Positions 36,157-45,856 of a stretch of DNA of 64,000 nt are shown in pieces. The DNA comes from Aquisalimonas lutea (GTDB lineage: Bacteria; Pseudomonadota; Gammaproteobacteria; Nitrococcales; Aquisalimonadaceae). The notes under the pieces were generated by a model that worked only from the letters and a program-made list of their open reading frames with translations, was not told where the DNA came from and did not search any database. The translations under genes and the position numbers were made by a program. The stretch covers positions 185,238-249,237 of the forward strand of contig NZ_JAUFPK010000001.1 of assembly GCF_030409225.1 (NCBI RefSeq), written 5' to 3'. The first letter of the stretch is position 1. Each line of letters begins with the position of its first letter.

Positions 36157-37377
36157 ATGAAACGCGTGGTTGTGACCGGACTCGGCGTTGTCTCGTGCCT
36201 GGGCAACAGCAAGGCCGAGGTAACGGAGAGCCTGCGGCACGGACGCTCGGGGATCCGTTACCGCGAGAGCTACGAGGAGATGGGGCTGCGTAGCCGCATC
36301 GCCGGGGTCGTGGATCTGGACCTGGAAGAGCACGTCGACCGCAAGCCGCGGCGATTCATGGGCGATGCCGCCGGCTACGCGTACGTCGCCATGCAGCAGG
36401 CCATCGACGACGCGGGCCTGGAACCCGGCGAGGTCTCCAGCCCCCGCACCGGCCTGATCGCCGGATCCGGGGGCGCGTCCACCGAGAACCTGGTGAAGGC
36501 GGCCGATATCCTGCGCGAGCGGGGCGTCAAGCGGGTGGGGCCGTACATGGTGCCCAAGGTCATGGGCAGCACCGTCTCCGCCTGCCTGGCCACACCCTTC
36601 CGCATCCAGGGCATCAACTACTCCATCACCTCGGCCTGCTCCACCAGCGCACACTGCATCGGCAGTGCCATGGAGCAGATTCAGCTCGGCAAGCAGGACA
36701 TCGTCTTCGCCGGCGGCGGCGAGGAAGAGCACTGGACCATGACCATGCTGTTCGACGCCATGGGTGCGCTGTCCTCGCGTCGTAACGACACGCCGGCCAC
36801 CGCTTCCCGCGCCTACGATGCCGATCGCGACGGCTTCGTCATCGCCGGCGGCGGCGGCATGCTGGTCATCGAGGAGCTGGAGCACGCACGGGCCCGCGGC
36901 GCGACCATCTACGCCGAGATCACCGGCTACGGCGCCACCTCGGACGGCTACGACATGGTCGCTCCCTCCGGGGAAGGGGCCGAGCGCTGCATGCAGCAGG
37001 CGCTGGCGACCCATCAGGGCCCGGTGGACTACATCAACGCCCACGGCACCAGCACGCCGGCCGGCGATATCACCGAGCTCAACGCCATACGCAACGTCTT
37101 CGGCGCCGCGCCCCCCGCGGTCAGCTCCACCAAGTCCCTGACCGGTCACTCGCTCGGTGCCGCCGGCGTGCACGAAGCCATCTACAGCCTGCTGATGCTC
37201 CAGGGCGACTTCATCACCGCCTCGGCCAACATCGAGAACCTGGACCCGGAAGTGGGCGACATGCCGGTCGTCCGCGAGCGCCGGGACCATGCCGGGCTCA
37301 ATGCGGTCATGTCGAACAGCTTCGGCTTCGGCGGCACCAATGCCTCGCTGGTGCTGCGGCGCTGGCAGGACGAATGA
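36157..37377 (+). CDS. fabB: 3-oxoacyl-ACP synthase I
   Basis: A 406-residue condensing enzyme elongating cis-3-decenoyl-ACP. The catalytic triad is complete: Cys161 in SACSTSAHC, His296 in [11 protein letters not shown] and His331 in [17 protein letters not shown] lies nine bases before the ATG at 36157, which aligns with the FabB N-terminus [10 protein letters not shown]. It follows fabA in the same direction, and the next gene starts 47 bases after its stop. No FabR-like operator can be assigned from sequence alone. Confidence 0.96.
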   Translation: MKRVVVTGLGVVSCLGNSKAEVTESLRHGRSGIRYRESYEEMGLRSRIAGVVDLDLEEHVDRKPRRFMGDAAGYAYVAMQQAIDDAGLEPGEVSSPRTGLIAGSGGASTENLVKAADILRERGVKRVGPYMVPKVMGSTVSACLATPFRIQGINYSITSACSTSAHCIGSAMEQIQLGKQDIVFAGGGEEEHWTMTMLFDAMGALSSRRNDTPATASRAYDADRDGFVIAGGGGMLVIEELEHARARGATIYAEITGYGATSDGYDMVAPSGEGAERCMQQALATHQGPVDYINAHGTSTPAGDITELNAIRNVFGAAPPAVSSTKSLTGHSLGAAGVHEAIYSLLMLQGDFITASANIENLDPEVGDMPVVRERRDHAGLNAVMSNSFGFGGTNASLVLRRWQDE

Positions 37378-37424
37378 CGCCGAGCGAGGCAGCCCCTCTT
37401 GCAGACATCCGGAGAGACCACACC

Positions 37425-38105
37425 ATGAAGCAACGCCTCCGCCCCCTCGTCGCCGCGGCCGTGCCGCTGCTGGCCATCAGTATCGCCGGGTGCACCACCA
37501 CGGACCCGTACACCGGCGAGGAGCGGACCGCACGGGCGACCACCGGCGCCGCCATCGGGGCGATCGCCGGCGCGGCCATCGGCATTGCCACCGGCGACGA
37601 TAGCCGCGAGCGCCGCAAGCGGGCCCTGATCGGGGCCGGCATCGGCGGGTTGTCCGGCGGGGCCGTGGGCGCCTACATGGACCGCCAGGAGCGGGAGCTC
37701 CGGGAGCAGCTCCGCGGCACCGGAGTCAGCGTCACGCGCCAGGGGAACGAACTCATTCTGAACATGCCGGGCAATATCACGTTCGGCTTCGACAGCGCGG
37801 ATCTGCGGGCGGATTTCTACGAGGTGCTCAACAGCGTGACCCTGGTGCTGGAGGAGTACGAGAAGACACTCATCGAGGTCGCCGGGCACACGGACAGCAC
37901 CGGCAGCACGGCGTACAACCAGCGCCTGTCGGAGCGGCGCGCGGAGAGCGTGGCGCGCTACCTGGAAAGCCAGGGGGTTCGCTCACGGCGCATTGCCACC
38001 GCCGGGTTCGGGGAAGAGTACCCGATCGCCGACAACAGCACGGAACAGGGGCGCCAGGCGAACCGCCGCGTGGAGCTGACGCTGGTGCCGCTCACCGAGG
38101 AGTAG
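37425..38105 (+). CDS. OmpA-family lipoprotein with glycine-zipper segment
   Basis: A 226-residue outer-membrane lipoprotein. The signal peptide ends in lipobox SIAGC (Cys about residue 23). Residues 38-85 hold glycine-zipper repeats ([19 protein letters not shown] and [20 protein letters not shown]). A C-terminal OmpA domain (about 110-220) binds peptidoglycan, with [25 protein letters not shown] and [16 protein letters not shown]. This is the YiaD-like layout. The ATG at 37425 is preceded by GGAGAG and starts the signal peptide; an earlier codon overlapping the fabB stop is less likely. Probably distal gene of the fabA-fabB transcript. Confidence 0.88.
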   Translation: MKQRLRPLVAAAVPLLAISIAGCTTTDPYTGEERTARATTGAAIGAIAGAAIGIATGDDSRERRKRALIGAGIGGLSGGAVGAYMDRQERELREQLRGTGVSVTRQGNELILNMPGNITFGFDSADLRADFYEVLNSVTLVLEEYEKTLIEVAGHTDSTGSTAYNQRLSERRAESVARYLESQGVRSRRIATAGFGEEYPIADNSTEQGRQANRRVELTLVPLTEE

Positions 38106-38140
38106 AGGCAACGCTGCGGCGGCGCCTGCGCGCCCTCCCC

Positions 38141-39073
38141 TCAGGACGGCAGCAGGCGCAGAAGCAGCGGCAGGTAATGATCGGCCAGAAGCAGCCCGAA
38201 CAGGCCCATCAGGTACGTGATGGAATAGCCGAACGAGCGCATGGGCAGCCGGTCGTCCTCCGAATACAGCAGCGCGAAGGCGTAGTAGAGATAGCCCGCG
38301 TTCAGGATCACGACCCCCGCCAGGTACAGCAGCCCGCTCATCCGGGTCGCGAAGGGCAGCAGGCTCGCCCCCACCAGCAGCAGCGTGTACAGCAGGATCT
38401 GGACCTCGGTAAAGCGCACGCCGTGGGTGACCGGGAGCATGGGAATATCCACCCGGGCGTATTCCTCCCTGCGGTGAATGGCCAATGCCCAGAAGTGGGG
38501 CGGCGTCCAGATGAAGATGATCAGGAACAGCAGCAGGGCGTGGGGGTCGACGCTGGCGGTCACGGCCGTCCAGCCGAGCACGGGCGGCGCGGCGCCCGCG
38601 GCGCCGCCGATGACGATGTTCTGCGGCGTCGCCCGCTTGAGGAACAGCGTGTAGATGAACGCGTAGCCCATCAGCGAGAGAAACGTCAGCAACGCGGTGA
38701 GCGGATTCACCAGCCAGTAGAGCATGCCCAGCCCGACCACGCCCAGCGCGCCGGCGAACAGCACGGCCCGGCCGGCCGGCAGGGTCCCCTGGGGCAGCGG
38801 GCGGCCCCGGGTACGGGCCATGGCGGCATCGGCCTTCTCGTCGACGATCTGGTTGACGGCGGCCGCCGAGCCGCTGCTCAGCGCGATGCCGAGACTGCCG
38901 AAGATCAACGCGTCCCAGGGCACCTCGGCCGGCGGGGCCGCCAGCACCATGCCGACAATGGCGGTGAACACCAGCAGTGCCACCACTTTGGGCTTGCACA
39001 GCTGGTAGTAGTCCTGCCAGCGGTAGCTCTCCAGCGCCATGCGCTCACGCCCTGCGGTTGTCGCCGACTTCAT
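38141..39073 (-). CDS. cyoE: protoheme IX farnesyltransferase (heme O synthase)
   Basis: A 310-residue integral membrane prenyltransferase (UbiA superfamily) with about nine helices. It adds a farnesyl group to heme B to make heme O. The first Asp-rich motif is NQIVDEKADAAMARTRGRPLP split at about residues 74-94, and the second is around YTLFLKRATPQNIVIGG. IWTPPHFWALAI is a further family mark. Last gene of the cytochrome oxidase assembly run; its ATG overlaps the ctaA stop by four bases. With CtaA it supplies heme A to the aa3-type oxidase upstream. Confidence 0.94.
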   Translation of the reverse strand: MKSATTAGRERMALESYRWQDYYQLCKPKVVALLVFTAIVGMVLAAPPAEVPWDALIFGSLGIALSSGSAAAVNQIVDEKADAAMARTRGRPLPQGTLPAGRAVLFAGALGVVGLGMLYWLVNPLTALLTFLSLMGYAFIYTLFLKRATPQNIVIGGAAGAAPPVLGWTAVTASVDPHALLLFLIIFIWTPPHFWALAIHRREEYARVDIPMLPVTHGVRFTEVQILLYTLLLVGASLLPFATRMSGLLYLAGVVILNAGYLYYAFALLYSEDDRLPMRSFGYSITYLMGLFGLLLADHYLPLLLRLLPS

Positions 39074-40119
39074 GAAGGAATGCCTCGTTCGGCCCGGCCG
39101 CCGTCCCGCGCGGAATCATGCGGACGCAATGTATGGTAAAGCGTCAGGAGGCTCAACAGCAGTAACGCGGCGCCGCCGTTGTGCGCCACGGCGACCGGCA
39201 GCGGCAGGCTGGCGAGGACGTTGGTGATGCCCAGCAGCCACTGCGCGACAAGCAGGGCAACCACGACGGCGGTTGCCCGGCGCGGGACCGCGCTGCGGAC
39301 GCGGCTCCACACGGCCACGGCCAGGGCGATCACGGCCAGGGCGGTCACCGCCGCACCGAGGCGGTGGACGAACTGCACGGCCACCCGGGCGGGGTGGTCC
39401 AGCACCCCGAACTCGTAGTCCACGCCCAGCCCCTGCCACAGCACGAAGGCATCGGCGAAATCGGCATCCGCCGGCCACAGGCTGCCGCCGCAGCGGGGGA
39501 AATCGGTACAGGCCAGGGCCGCGTAGTTGGTGCTGACCCAGCCGCCGAGCGCGATCTGGACCGCCACGACGGCGACGACGACGAGCACCCACGGCTGCAT
39601 CCTCCGGGCCGTCGACTCCGCCGCGGCTGGCAACAACCGGCCGGTACGGAGGCTGAGCCACCACAGCAGCGCCAGGGTCGCCATGCCGCCGAGCAGGTGC
39701 AGCGTCACCACCAGCGGCTTGAGCTGCCAGGTGACCGTCCACATCCCCAGCACCGCCTGGGCGATGATCAGTCCGGCGAGAAATACCGGCAGCACCAGGG
39801 GCTGGTCCGGTTGCCGCCGCCGGCGGACGGCGGTGGCCGCGATGGTGAAAACCAGCAGACCCAGCCCGCCCGCCACGTACCGGTGAACCATCTCCTTCCA
39901 GGCCTTGCCGGCATGCACGGGCCGCTCGGGGTAGGCCTCGTTGGCGGCCTCCACGGCGGCCTCGGTATTCGGCACGCCCAGGAGCATGCCGTAGCATCCC
40001 GGCCAGTCCGGACAGCCGAGGCCGGCATCCTCCAGGCGCACCCAGGCCCCGAGAAGCACGACGATCAGCGTCAGCACCGAGGCGGTGAAGCACAAGCGAA
40101 AGAACAACCGGTTGCCCAT
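39070..40119 (-). CDS. ctaA: heme A synthase (CtaA/Cox15)
   Basis: A 349-residue membrane protein with eight hydrophobic helices that oxidises the C8 methyl of heme O to give heme A. Conserved heme-ligand histidines occur in EMVHRYVAGG, VTLHLLGG, QFVHRLGAA and AVAHNGGAAL. The paired cysteines after helix 1 (GLGCPDWPGCYG) are a class mark, and a second pair, ACTDFPRCGGS, lies in the second half. It sits in the order SURF1, SCO-like protein, CtaA, CyoE, with four-base overlap to cyoE, so all are made together. Confidence 0.94.
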   Translation of the reverse strand: MGNRLFFRLCFTASVLTLIVVLLGAWVRLEDAGLGCPDWPGCYGMLLGVPNTEAAVEAANEAYPERPVHAGKAWKEMVHRYVAGGLGLLVFTIAATAVRRRRQPDQPLVLPVFLAGLIIAQAVLGMWTVTWQLKPLVVTLHLLGGMATLALLWWLSLRTGRLLPAAAESTARRMQPWVLVVVAVVAVQIALGGWVSTNYAALACTDFPRCGGSLWPADADFADAFVLWQGLGVDYEFGVLDHPARVAVQFVHRLGAAVTALAVIALAVAVWSRVRSAVPRRATAVVVALLVAQWLLGITNVLASLPLPVAVAHNGGAALLLLSLLTLYHTLRPHDSARDGGRAERGIPS

Positions 40120-40123
40120 GGCG

Positions 40124-40741
40124 TCAGCCTCCCTGCGACAACCCGTCGAGGGTTTCCAGCTCGCTGTTGGACAGGCGCAGCAGATGCCGCAGATCCTCCA
40201 GCATGCCCGACGGATTCAGCGGCTGCGCGTAGCGCATCATCTGGAATCCACGGGTATCCACGAGGCTGATGGACACCACTTCCCCGTCCCGGGGCGTCCG
40301 CGTCCACTCCAGTGACCGCGTGGTCACCACGTGCAGATCCTCCTGGCCCAGAAGCTGGCGCTGCGTCGGCGGCGTGCCGTGCTCCGGGACCACGAGCACG
40401 CGCTGCAGGCGGCGGGCGTCCTCCGCCAGGGCGAGCCGGATCTGGCGGGTCTGGCGCAGCCGCTCCATGCAGACCTCCCGGCAGGTGCCGTTGAGCGTCA
40501 TGAGCAGCGTCCACTCGCCCCGCAGGTCCGGTGTCCCGGGATCCGGCCCCGCGACCCGGCCCAGCTCCGGCGCCTCCAGCCGTACCGGCGGATCCAGGAG
40601 CTCACCGTGATTGGACGTGCTGGCCGGACGCCAGCCCGAGAAGTACAGCGTCCAGGCAATGGCCGGCGGCACCAGGAACAGCAGCACGAGCAACAGCAGC
40701 AGCCGGCGGCCACGCCGGGTCCGGTGATCATTGGGCGTCAT
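40124..40741 (-). CDS. SCO-like membrane protein with CxxxC motif
   Basis: A 205-residue protein anchored by one N-terminal helix (about 12-34). The soluble part has a thioredoxin-like layout with GEWTLLMTLNGTCREVCMERL, the CxxxC pair (TCREVC) resembling the copper site of Sco1, and a later strand RGFQMMRYAQPLNPSGMLEDL. It lies between SURF1 and CtaA, as an uncharacterised gene does in pseudomonads. It probably helps copper delivery or thiol reduction for the Cu-A centre; the distal histidine of true Sco proteins is not evident. Its start overlaps the SURF1 end by 14 bases. Confidence 0.82.
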   Translation of the reverse strand: MTPNDHRTRRGRRLLLLLVLLFLVPPAIAWTLYFSGWRPASTSNHGELLDPPVRLEAPELGRVAGPDPGTPDLRGEWTLLMTLNGTCREVCMERLRQTRQIRLALAEDARRLQRVLVVPEHGTPPTQRQLLGQEDLHVVTTRSLEWTRTPRDGEVVSISLVDTRGFQMMRYAQPLNPSGMLEDLRHLLRLSNSELETLDGLSQGG

Positions 40742-41474
40742 CAGGACTCATCCGTCGCGTATTGACCGTTACGTAAATCACCGCCAGGGCCAGCGCCAGG
40801 GCGAACCACTGGAGGGCGTAGCCCTGGTTTCTCTCGGGCCCGTAGCCCTCGCGGAAGGCGGGCCCCCAGTCGCGGGTATAGCCGTGCGGAGCTTCGGGAT
40901 CGAGGCGCAGCACCGAAGGCACCAGCGGGTAGCCGAGCCGCTCCTCCAGGGCATCGAAATCCAGATACTGGATTCTCAGCGGCCAGCCCGTCTCCCCTTC
41001 GGCCATGCCGCCCAGCCGGATGCCGGTGGGCGGGCCGTCATCCAGATACCCCGTCACCTCGACGGGATGCTCGGGCACCGACACCTCCGGAAGCTCGGCG
41101 CGGCTGTCGCCGGCCGGCACCCAGCCGCGGTCCACGAGAACCGCCGCATCCCGCCCCCTCAGGCGCACCGGCGTGAGCACGTGATAGCCCGTCTCACCCC
41201 GGTATGTCTGATTGTCCAGCAGCAGCTGGCGGTCCGCGTCATAGCGCCCCTGCGCCACGGCGTTGTGCGGGGGGCCGTCCGCCGACGGCGCTCGCTCCCG
41301 GTTGAGGTCCACCGTCGGACGCTCCTCGCGGCTCTCGTAGGCCTGTTCCAGGGCGCGGCGCTGCTCCGCGCGGTCCAGCTGCCAGAACCCCAGCGCGATC
41401 AGTACGGGCAGCAGCACCACGGTCGCCAGCGTCGGGATGCGCCCCGGTGAGAACTGGTACCGCCCGATGCGCAT
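40728..41474 (-). CDS. SURF1-family cytochrome oxidase assembly protein
   Basis: A 248-residue membrane protein with helices at both ends (about 15-30 and 222-240) and a periplasmic core. Motifs: LGFWQLDRAEQR after helix 1, LLDNQTYRGETGYHVLTPV, VLVDRGWVPAG and NQGYALQWFALALALAV at the end. SURF1 proteins help place heme A in subunit I. First gene of the SURF1-SCO-ctaA-cyoE run on the minus strand; divergent from the small DUF2909 gene at 41581. Confidence 0.92.
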   Translation of the reverse strand: MRIGRYQFSPGRIPTLATVVLLPVLIALGFWQLDRAEQRRALEQAYESREERPTVDLNRERAPSADGPPHNAVAQGRYDADRQLLLDNQTYRGETGYHVLTPVRLRGRDAAVLVDRGWVPAGDSRAELPEVSVPEHPVEVTGYLDDGPPTGIRLGGMAEGETGWPLRIQYLDFDALEERLGYPLVPSVLRLDPEAPHGYTRDWGPAFREGYGPERNQGYALQWFALALALAVIYVTVNTRRMSPDDAQ

Positions 41475-41580
41475 GCATCCTCCTAGTCTCCGGGTGGGCG
41501 CTTACCGCCACGACGGGTATGATGGGCACCGTTCCAGGGCGTTTCGCCCGCCTATGACCGCAGCTTCCGGACGCCTTGCC

Positions 41581-41799
41581 ATGACCCTGGTCATCAAGAT
41601 TGCCGTGATCCTGGCCATGCTGGCCATCGTGGTCAGCCTGTTCTCCGGCGCCTTCTTCCTGGTGCGGGACCGGAGCAACTCGCGCCGGGTCGTACGCGCC
41701 CTGACCTGGCGAATCGGCCTCTCCGTCGGTCTGTTCCTGATCCTGCTGCTGCTCATCTTCGCGGGCATCATCGAGCCGCACGATCCGCTACGGCCGTAG
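41581..41799 (+). CDS. twin transmembrane protein, DUF2909 family
   Basis: A 72-residue protein made of two helices (about 4-24 and 42-63) joined by a basic loop RDRSNSRRVVRALTWR. LTWRIGLSVGLF and a C-terminal IEPHDPLRP fit DUF2909. It is the only plus-strand gene in the oxidase region, an arrangement also seen in pseudomonad cox loci, and faces the coxC end. Function unknown; an oxidase-related role is inferred from position. An ATG nine codons upstream is an alternative start. Confidence 0.8.
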   Translation: MTLVIKIAVILAMLAIVVSLFSGAFFLVRDRSNSRRVVRALTWRIGLSVGLFLILLLLIFAGIIEPHDPLRP

Positions 41800-41882
41800 A
41801 CACGGCAGCACCGGGCGAATTCCCCGCAGAGCGTGAAGCCGCGGGTGCCGCAGCATGGCACCCGGGCAGGTCCAGGGCGGGC

Positions 41883-42743
41883 TCAGATCAGGTAGACGAA
41901 CACGAACAACCCCAGCCACACCACGTCGACGAAGTGCCAGTACCAGGCCGCGGCCTCGAAACCGAAATGATCATCCGGCGTGAAGTGGCCCCTGAGGACG
42001 CGCAGCAGGATCACCAGCAGGGTCAGGGCGCCGATGATCACGTGCAGGCCGTGGAACCCGGTGAGCATGTAGAACAGCGACCCGTAGATCCCCGTGCTCA
42101 GCTGCAGGTTGAGATCGTGCCAGGCGTGAATGTACTCGTACCCCTGGATGAAGCTGAAGGTCGCCCCCAGCAGCACCGTGGCCAATAGCCCCAGAACCAC
42201 CTTGCTGCGGTGATTCTCCTTGATGGCGTGGTGCGCCCAGGTCAGGGTGACCCCGGATGTCAGCAGGATCAGCGTGTTCAGCGCCGGCAGCATCCACGGG
42301 CCCATGGCCTCGTACTGCAGATCCTGCATGCCGGGGCCGGCCGTGGGCCAGGAAAGGAGCACGGAATCCCAGAGGTACTGGCTGGTGGCCGGGTCCGCCC
42401 CGCTCAGCCACGGGACGATGAACACCCGGGCATAGAACAGCGCCCCGAAGAAGGCACCGAAGAACATGACCTCGGAGAAGATGAACCAGGCCATCCCCTG
42501 GCGGAAGGAAACATCCACCTGGTGGTTGTACTTGCCGGAGACGCTCTCGTTGATCACGTCCCGGAACCACATGACCACCATCATGAGAGTGATCACGGCC
42601 CCCAGGACCATGGTGGGCACGCCCCAGTCGCCGCCATTGAGATAGACGGCAAAACCGGCGGCCAGGAGAACCATGCCCGGCACGCCGTAGACCGGCCATC
42701 GGCTTTCGTGGGGGACGTAATAGCTGCCTTCTGCTTGGCTCAT
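41883..42743 (-). CDS. coxC: cytochrome c oxidase subunit III
   Basis: A 286-residue membrane protein with seven helices. Family marks: WFRDVINESVSGKYNHQV, MAWFIFSEVMFFGAFFGALFYAR split over helix 3, LLTSGVTLTWAHHAI, FSFIQGYEYIHAWHDL, GFHGLHVIIGALTLL and the C-terminal AAAWYWHFVDVVWLGLFVFVYL. It stabilises the proton-pumping core of the oxidase. The region just upstream (42744-42834) would hold ctaG/cox11 in the usual order but is only 91 bases here. Confidence 0.95.
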   Translation of the reverse strand: MSQAEGSYYVPHESRWPVYGVPGMVLLAAGFAVYLNGGDWGVPTMVLGAVITLMMVVMWFRDVINESVSGKYNHQVDVSFRQGMAWFIFSEVMFFGAFFGALFYARVFIVPWLSGADPATSQYLWDSVLLSWPTAGPGMQDLQYEAMGPWMLPALNTLILLTSGVTLTWAHHAIKENHRSKVVLGLLATVLLGATFSFIQGYEYIHAWHDLNLQLSTGIYGSLFYMLTGFHGLHVIIGALTLLVILLRVLRGHFTPDDHFGFEAAAWYWHFVDVVWLGLFVFVYLI

Positions 42744-42834
42744 CGTTGTGTATCCTCGTTTCTCGGCATTCAGCCCGCGCGCCGGGGCCGATCGCTGTGG
42801 CCGCGAGCCGGGCCGCGGCGGGCCGCCGTGCCCC

Positions 42835-42954
42835 TCATAACTGCACCTGGACCAGGATGAAGCTCAGGTAAAAGCCGAAGGCGGCGGCGGCCAGGAGCAG
42901 GGCCGTAATCAGGGCGCGCCGCCGTCTCGGCCTGCGATCGTCGTCGTCGCTCAC
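42835..42954 (-). CDS. 39-residue single-helix protein of the cox operon
   Basis: A GTG at 42954 opens 39 codons ending at TGA 42837-42835; GGAGG lies nine bases upstream of the GTG, just past the coxA stop, so it is probably translated. The N-terminus is charged (SDDDDRRPRRRR), then one helix ALITALLLAAAAFGFYLSF, then VQVQL. Small single-helix proteins occur at this position in other proteobacterial cox operons as presumed oxidase assembly factors. Similarity cannot be tested here. The position corresponds to where ctaG is commonly encoded, but this is not a CtaG remnant by sequence. Confidence 0.65.
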   Translation of the reverse strand: MSDDDDRRPRRRRALITALLLAAAAFGFYLSFILVQVQL

Positions 42955-42964
42955 CCGGCCTCCG

Positions 42965-44551
42965 TTACTTCACCACCGGCGGTGTCTCGAACGAGTGGTA
43001 CGGCGCCGGCGAGGGCAGCGTCCACTCCAGCCCCTGGGCCCCTTCCCAGACCTGGTCGCTGGCCTTCTCGCCGCCGCGCACGCACTTGATCACCAGCCAC
43101 AGGAACAGCAGCTGCGAGAAGCCGAACACGAACCCGCCGATGGAGGAGATCATGTTGAACTCCGTGAACTGCACGGCGTAGTCCGGAATACGGCGCGGCA
43201 TGCCGGCGAGGCCCAGGAAGTGCTGGGGGAAGAACAGCACGTTCACCGAGATCACCGACAGCCAGAAGTGCCACTGGGCGAGCTTCTCGTCGTACATGTG
43301 GCCCGTCCACTTGGGCAGCCAGTAGTACACCGCCGCCATGATGGCGAACACGGCGCCGGTCACCAGCACGTAGTGGAAGTGGGCGACCACGAAATAGGTG
43401 TCGTGGTACTGCAGGTCCACCGGTGCCAGCGCCAGCATCAGCCCGGAGAGCCCGCCGATGGTGAACAGGATGACGAAGGCAAGGGCGAACAGCATGGGCG
43501 TCTCGAAGGTGATGCTGCCCCGCCACAGGGTCGCCATCCAGTTGAAGATCTTCACCCCCGTGGGCACCGCGATCAGCATGGTGGCGAACATGAAGAACAG
43601 CTGCCCGGCCAGCGGCATGCCCACCGTGAACATGTGGTGCGCCCAGACGATGAACGACAGGAAGGCGATCGCCGCCACGGCGTACACCATGGAGCTGTAG
43701 CCGAACAGGGGCTTGCGCGCGAACGTCGGGATGATCGCGGAGACGATCCCGAACGCCGGCAGGATCAGGATGTAGACCTCCGGGTGACCGAAGAACCAGA
43801 AGACGTGCTGGAACATCACCGGGTCGCCGCCGCCGGCCGTATTGAAGAAGCTGGTGCCGAAGTACTGGTCCGTGAGCAGCATGGTGACCGCCCCGGCGAG
43901 CACCGGCATCACGGCGATGATCAGGAAGCCGGTGATCAGCCAGGTCCACACGAACATCGGCATCTTCATCAGGGTCATGCCCGGGGCGCGCATGTTCAGG
44001 ATGGTGGCGACGATGTTGATCGATCCCATGATCGAGGAGATGCCCAGGATGTGCACCGCGAAGATCAGGAACGGGAAGGCGTCGCCCATCTGCAGCACCA
44101 GCGGCGGGTACATGGTCCAGCCGCCGGCCGGGCCGCCGCCGGGCATGAACAGGGTGGCCAGCAGGAGCACGAAGCCCGCGGGCAGGAGCCAGAACGCCCA
44201 GTTGTTGACGCGCGGCAGGGCCATGTCGGGGGCGCCGATCTGCACGGGCACCAGCCAGTTGGCCAGACCCGTGAAGCCCGGCATCACGGCCCCGAAGATC
44301 ATCACCAGCGCGTGCATGGTGGTCATCTGGTTGAAGAAGTACGGATCCACCACGTTCAGCCCGGGCTGGAACAGCTCCGCGCGGATCACCATCGCCATGG
44401 CGCCGCCCACGAAGAACATGAGCAGGGCGAACGACATGTACAGAACGCCCAGGTCCTTGTGGTTGGTGGTAAACAGCCAGCGGGTGATGCCGTACGGGGG
44501 AGCGTGGTGATCCCCGTGCTCGTGATGCGTGTCATGCGTCGTAGAGGACAT
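42965..44551 (-). CDS. coxA: cytochrome c oxidase subunit I
   Basis: A 528-residue, twelve-helix heme-copper oxidase subunit carrying low-spin heme a and the heme a3/Cu-B site. Ligand motifs are present: [13 protein letters not shown] (low-spin heme His), [13 protein letters not shown] with the His-Tyr pair of Cu-[11 protein letters not shown] (two Cu-B His) and [11 protein letters not shown] (heme a3 and a His). The HPEVYI and the K-channel region fit an A-type oxidase. The N-terminus is His-rich ([13 protein letters not shown]), which might bind metal. It is 35 bases downstream of coxB. Confidence 0.97.
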   Translation of the reverse strand: MSSTTHDTHHEHGDHHAPPYGITRWLFTTNHKDLGVLYMSFALLMFFVGGAMAMVIRAELFQPGLNVVDPYFFNQMTTMHALVMIFGAVMPGFTGLANWLVPVQIGAPDMALPRVNNWAFWLLPAGFVLLLATLFMPGGGPAGGWTMYPPLVLQMGDAFPFLIFAVHILGISSIMGSINIVATILNMRAPGMTLMKMPMFVWTWLITGFLIIAVMPVLAGAVTMLLTDQYFGTSFFNTAGGGDPVMFQHVFWFFGHPEVYILILPAFGIVSAIIPTFARKPLFGYSSMVYAVAAIAFLSFIVWAHHMFTVGMPLAGQLFFMFATMLIAVPTGVKIFNWMATLWRGSITFETPMLFALAFVILFTIGGLSGLMLALAPVDLQYHDTYFVVAHFHYVLVTGAVFAIMAAVYYWLPKWTGHMYDEKLAQWHFWLSVISVNVLFFPQHFLGLAGMPRRIPDYAVQFTEFNMISSIGGFVFGFSQLLFLWLVIKCVRGGEKASDQVWEGAQGLEWTLPSPAPYHSFETPPVVK

Positions 44552-44586
44552 GGCCGAACCCTTCTCTTGCAGAATCCCGAACGAAG

Positions 44587-45810
44587 TCAGCGGGCCGCCT
44601 GGACGGCCGCCGGCTGTACGACATCGCCGGTATCATTATCCCAGGCGTTGCGAATATAGGTAACCACGCCGGCGATCTCACGGTCGTCGAGCCGATCGCC
44701 GAATGCCTGCATGGCGGTGCCGGACACCCCGTTCATGACGACATCCAGCACCTCCTGCGGATCCTCGGCGGTCACGACGCTGCTCCCGGCCAGCGCGGGG
44801 AAATTCCCCATGCCCTGGCCGTCGGCCTGGTGGCAGGCGGCGCACTGATTGCCGAAGACCTCCTCGCCCTGGGCCATCAGCTGGTCTTGCGACAGTTCTT
44901 CCGGCTCGCCGCCGCCGGCCTGCTCTCCGGATTCACCACCCCCGGATTCACTCCCTGATTCGTCCCCGGACGCGGCCTGCGCGGACTCCTCGCCGCCGGT
45001 CTGCTCATCGACCCAGGCCTCGTAGTCGTCCTGCTCCATGGCGACCACCACCACGGGCATGAAGCCATGGTCCCGGCCGCACAGCTCGGCACACTGGCCG
45101 CGGTAGACGCCGGGCTCCTCGATGGTCGCCCAGGCCTCGTTGACGAAGCCGGGAACCGTGTCCTGCTTCCAGCCGAGCTCCGGAACCCACCAGGAGTGGA
45201 TGACATCGTTGGAGGTGAGCAGGAAGCGGATCTTCGTATCCACCGGCACCACCAGCGGGTTATCCACGTCCAGCAGATAGTGGTCCACCTCCTCCGGCGC
45301 CACCTCGGGATTGCGCTGCCGCGCACGCTGGCTGTCCTCGTCCAGCCGGCTGAAGAAGCTGATGCCCTCGTCCATGTACTCGTACTCCCACAGCCACTGG
45401 TAGCCGGTCACCTTGACCGTCATCTCGTGGTCGGTGGTGTCCCTCATGGTGATCATGCTCTGGGTGGCGGGAATCGCAATGCCCAGCAGGATCAGGAACG
45501 GGATGACCGTCCAGATGATCTCCACCATGGTGTTGTGGTGGAACTGGGCCGGCCGCGCACCGGCGGAGCGGCGGAACCTCCAGACGGAATAGAAGATCCC
45601 GATGAACACGAACGCGCCGATGGCGCAGACGATGTAGAAGACGAGCATGTGCAGGTCGTAGGTTTCCTGGCTCAGGCTCGTCACCCCCTCGGGCAGATTC
45701 ATGCCCCAGGGCTGGCGCCAGCCGGACTCACCGGGCTCGGCGGCCGCATGGGCCGCGCTCGCGAGCAGGCCGATGGCGGCCAGGGCTCTCACCAGCATCT
45801 TCGAAATCAT
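44587..45810 (-). CDS. coxB: cytochrome c oxidase subunit II with fused cytochrome c domain
   Basis: A 407-residue subunit. A signal peptide is followed by two helices (about 42-66 and 83-105), then a cupredoxin domain holding Cu-A (HSWWVPELG, and [12 protein letters not shown] with both Cys, His and Met ligands). After an acidic Ser/Gly/Glu-rich linker (about 265-300) comes a class I cytochrome c domain with the heme site CAACH and a distal Met candidate in the C-terminal helix region. This is a caa3-type subunit II, so electrons can enter through its own cytochrome. Start at 45810; the codon at 45798 is an alternative. DUF2244 gene precedes it by 46 bases. Confidence 0.95.
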   Translation of the reverse strand: MISKMLVRALAAIGLLASAAHAAAEPGESGWRQPWGMNLPEGVTSLSQETYDLHMLVFYIVCAIGAFVFIGIFYSVWRFRRSAGARPAQFHHNTMVEIIWTVIPFLILLGIAIPATQSMITMRDTTDHEMTVKVTGYQWLWEYEYMDEGISFFSRLDEDSQRARQRNPEVAPEEVDHYLLDVDNPLVVPVDTKIRFLLTSNDVIHSWWVPELGWKQDTVPGFVNEAWATIEEPGVYRGQCAELCGRDHGFMPVVVVAMEQDDYEAWVDEQTGGEESAQAASGDESGSESGGGESGEQAGGGEPEELSQDQLMAQGEEVFGNQCAACHQADGQGMGNFPALAGSSVVTAEDPQEVLDVVMNGVSGTAMQAFGDRLDDREIAGVVTYIRNAWDNDTGDVVQPAAVQAAR

Positions 45811-45856
45811 TCCACGCGCTCTCCCAAATGGAACTGGCGGCTTTGCCTGTTTGCTG

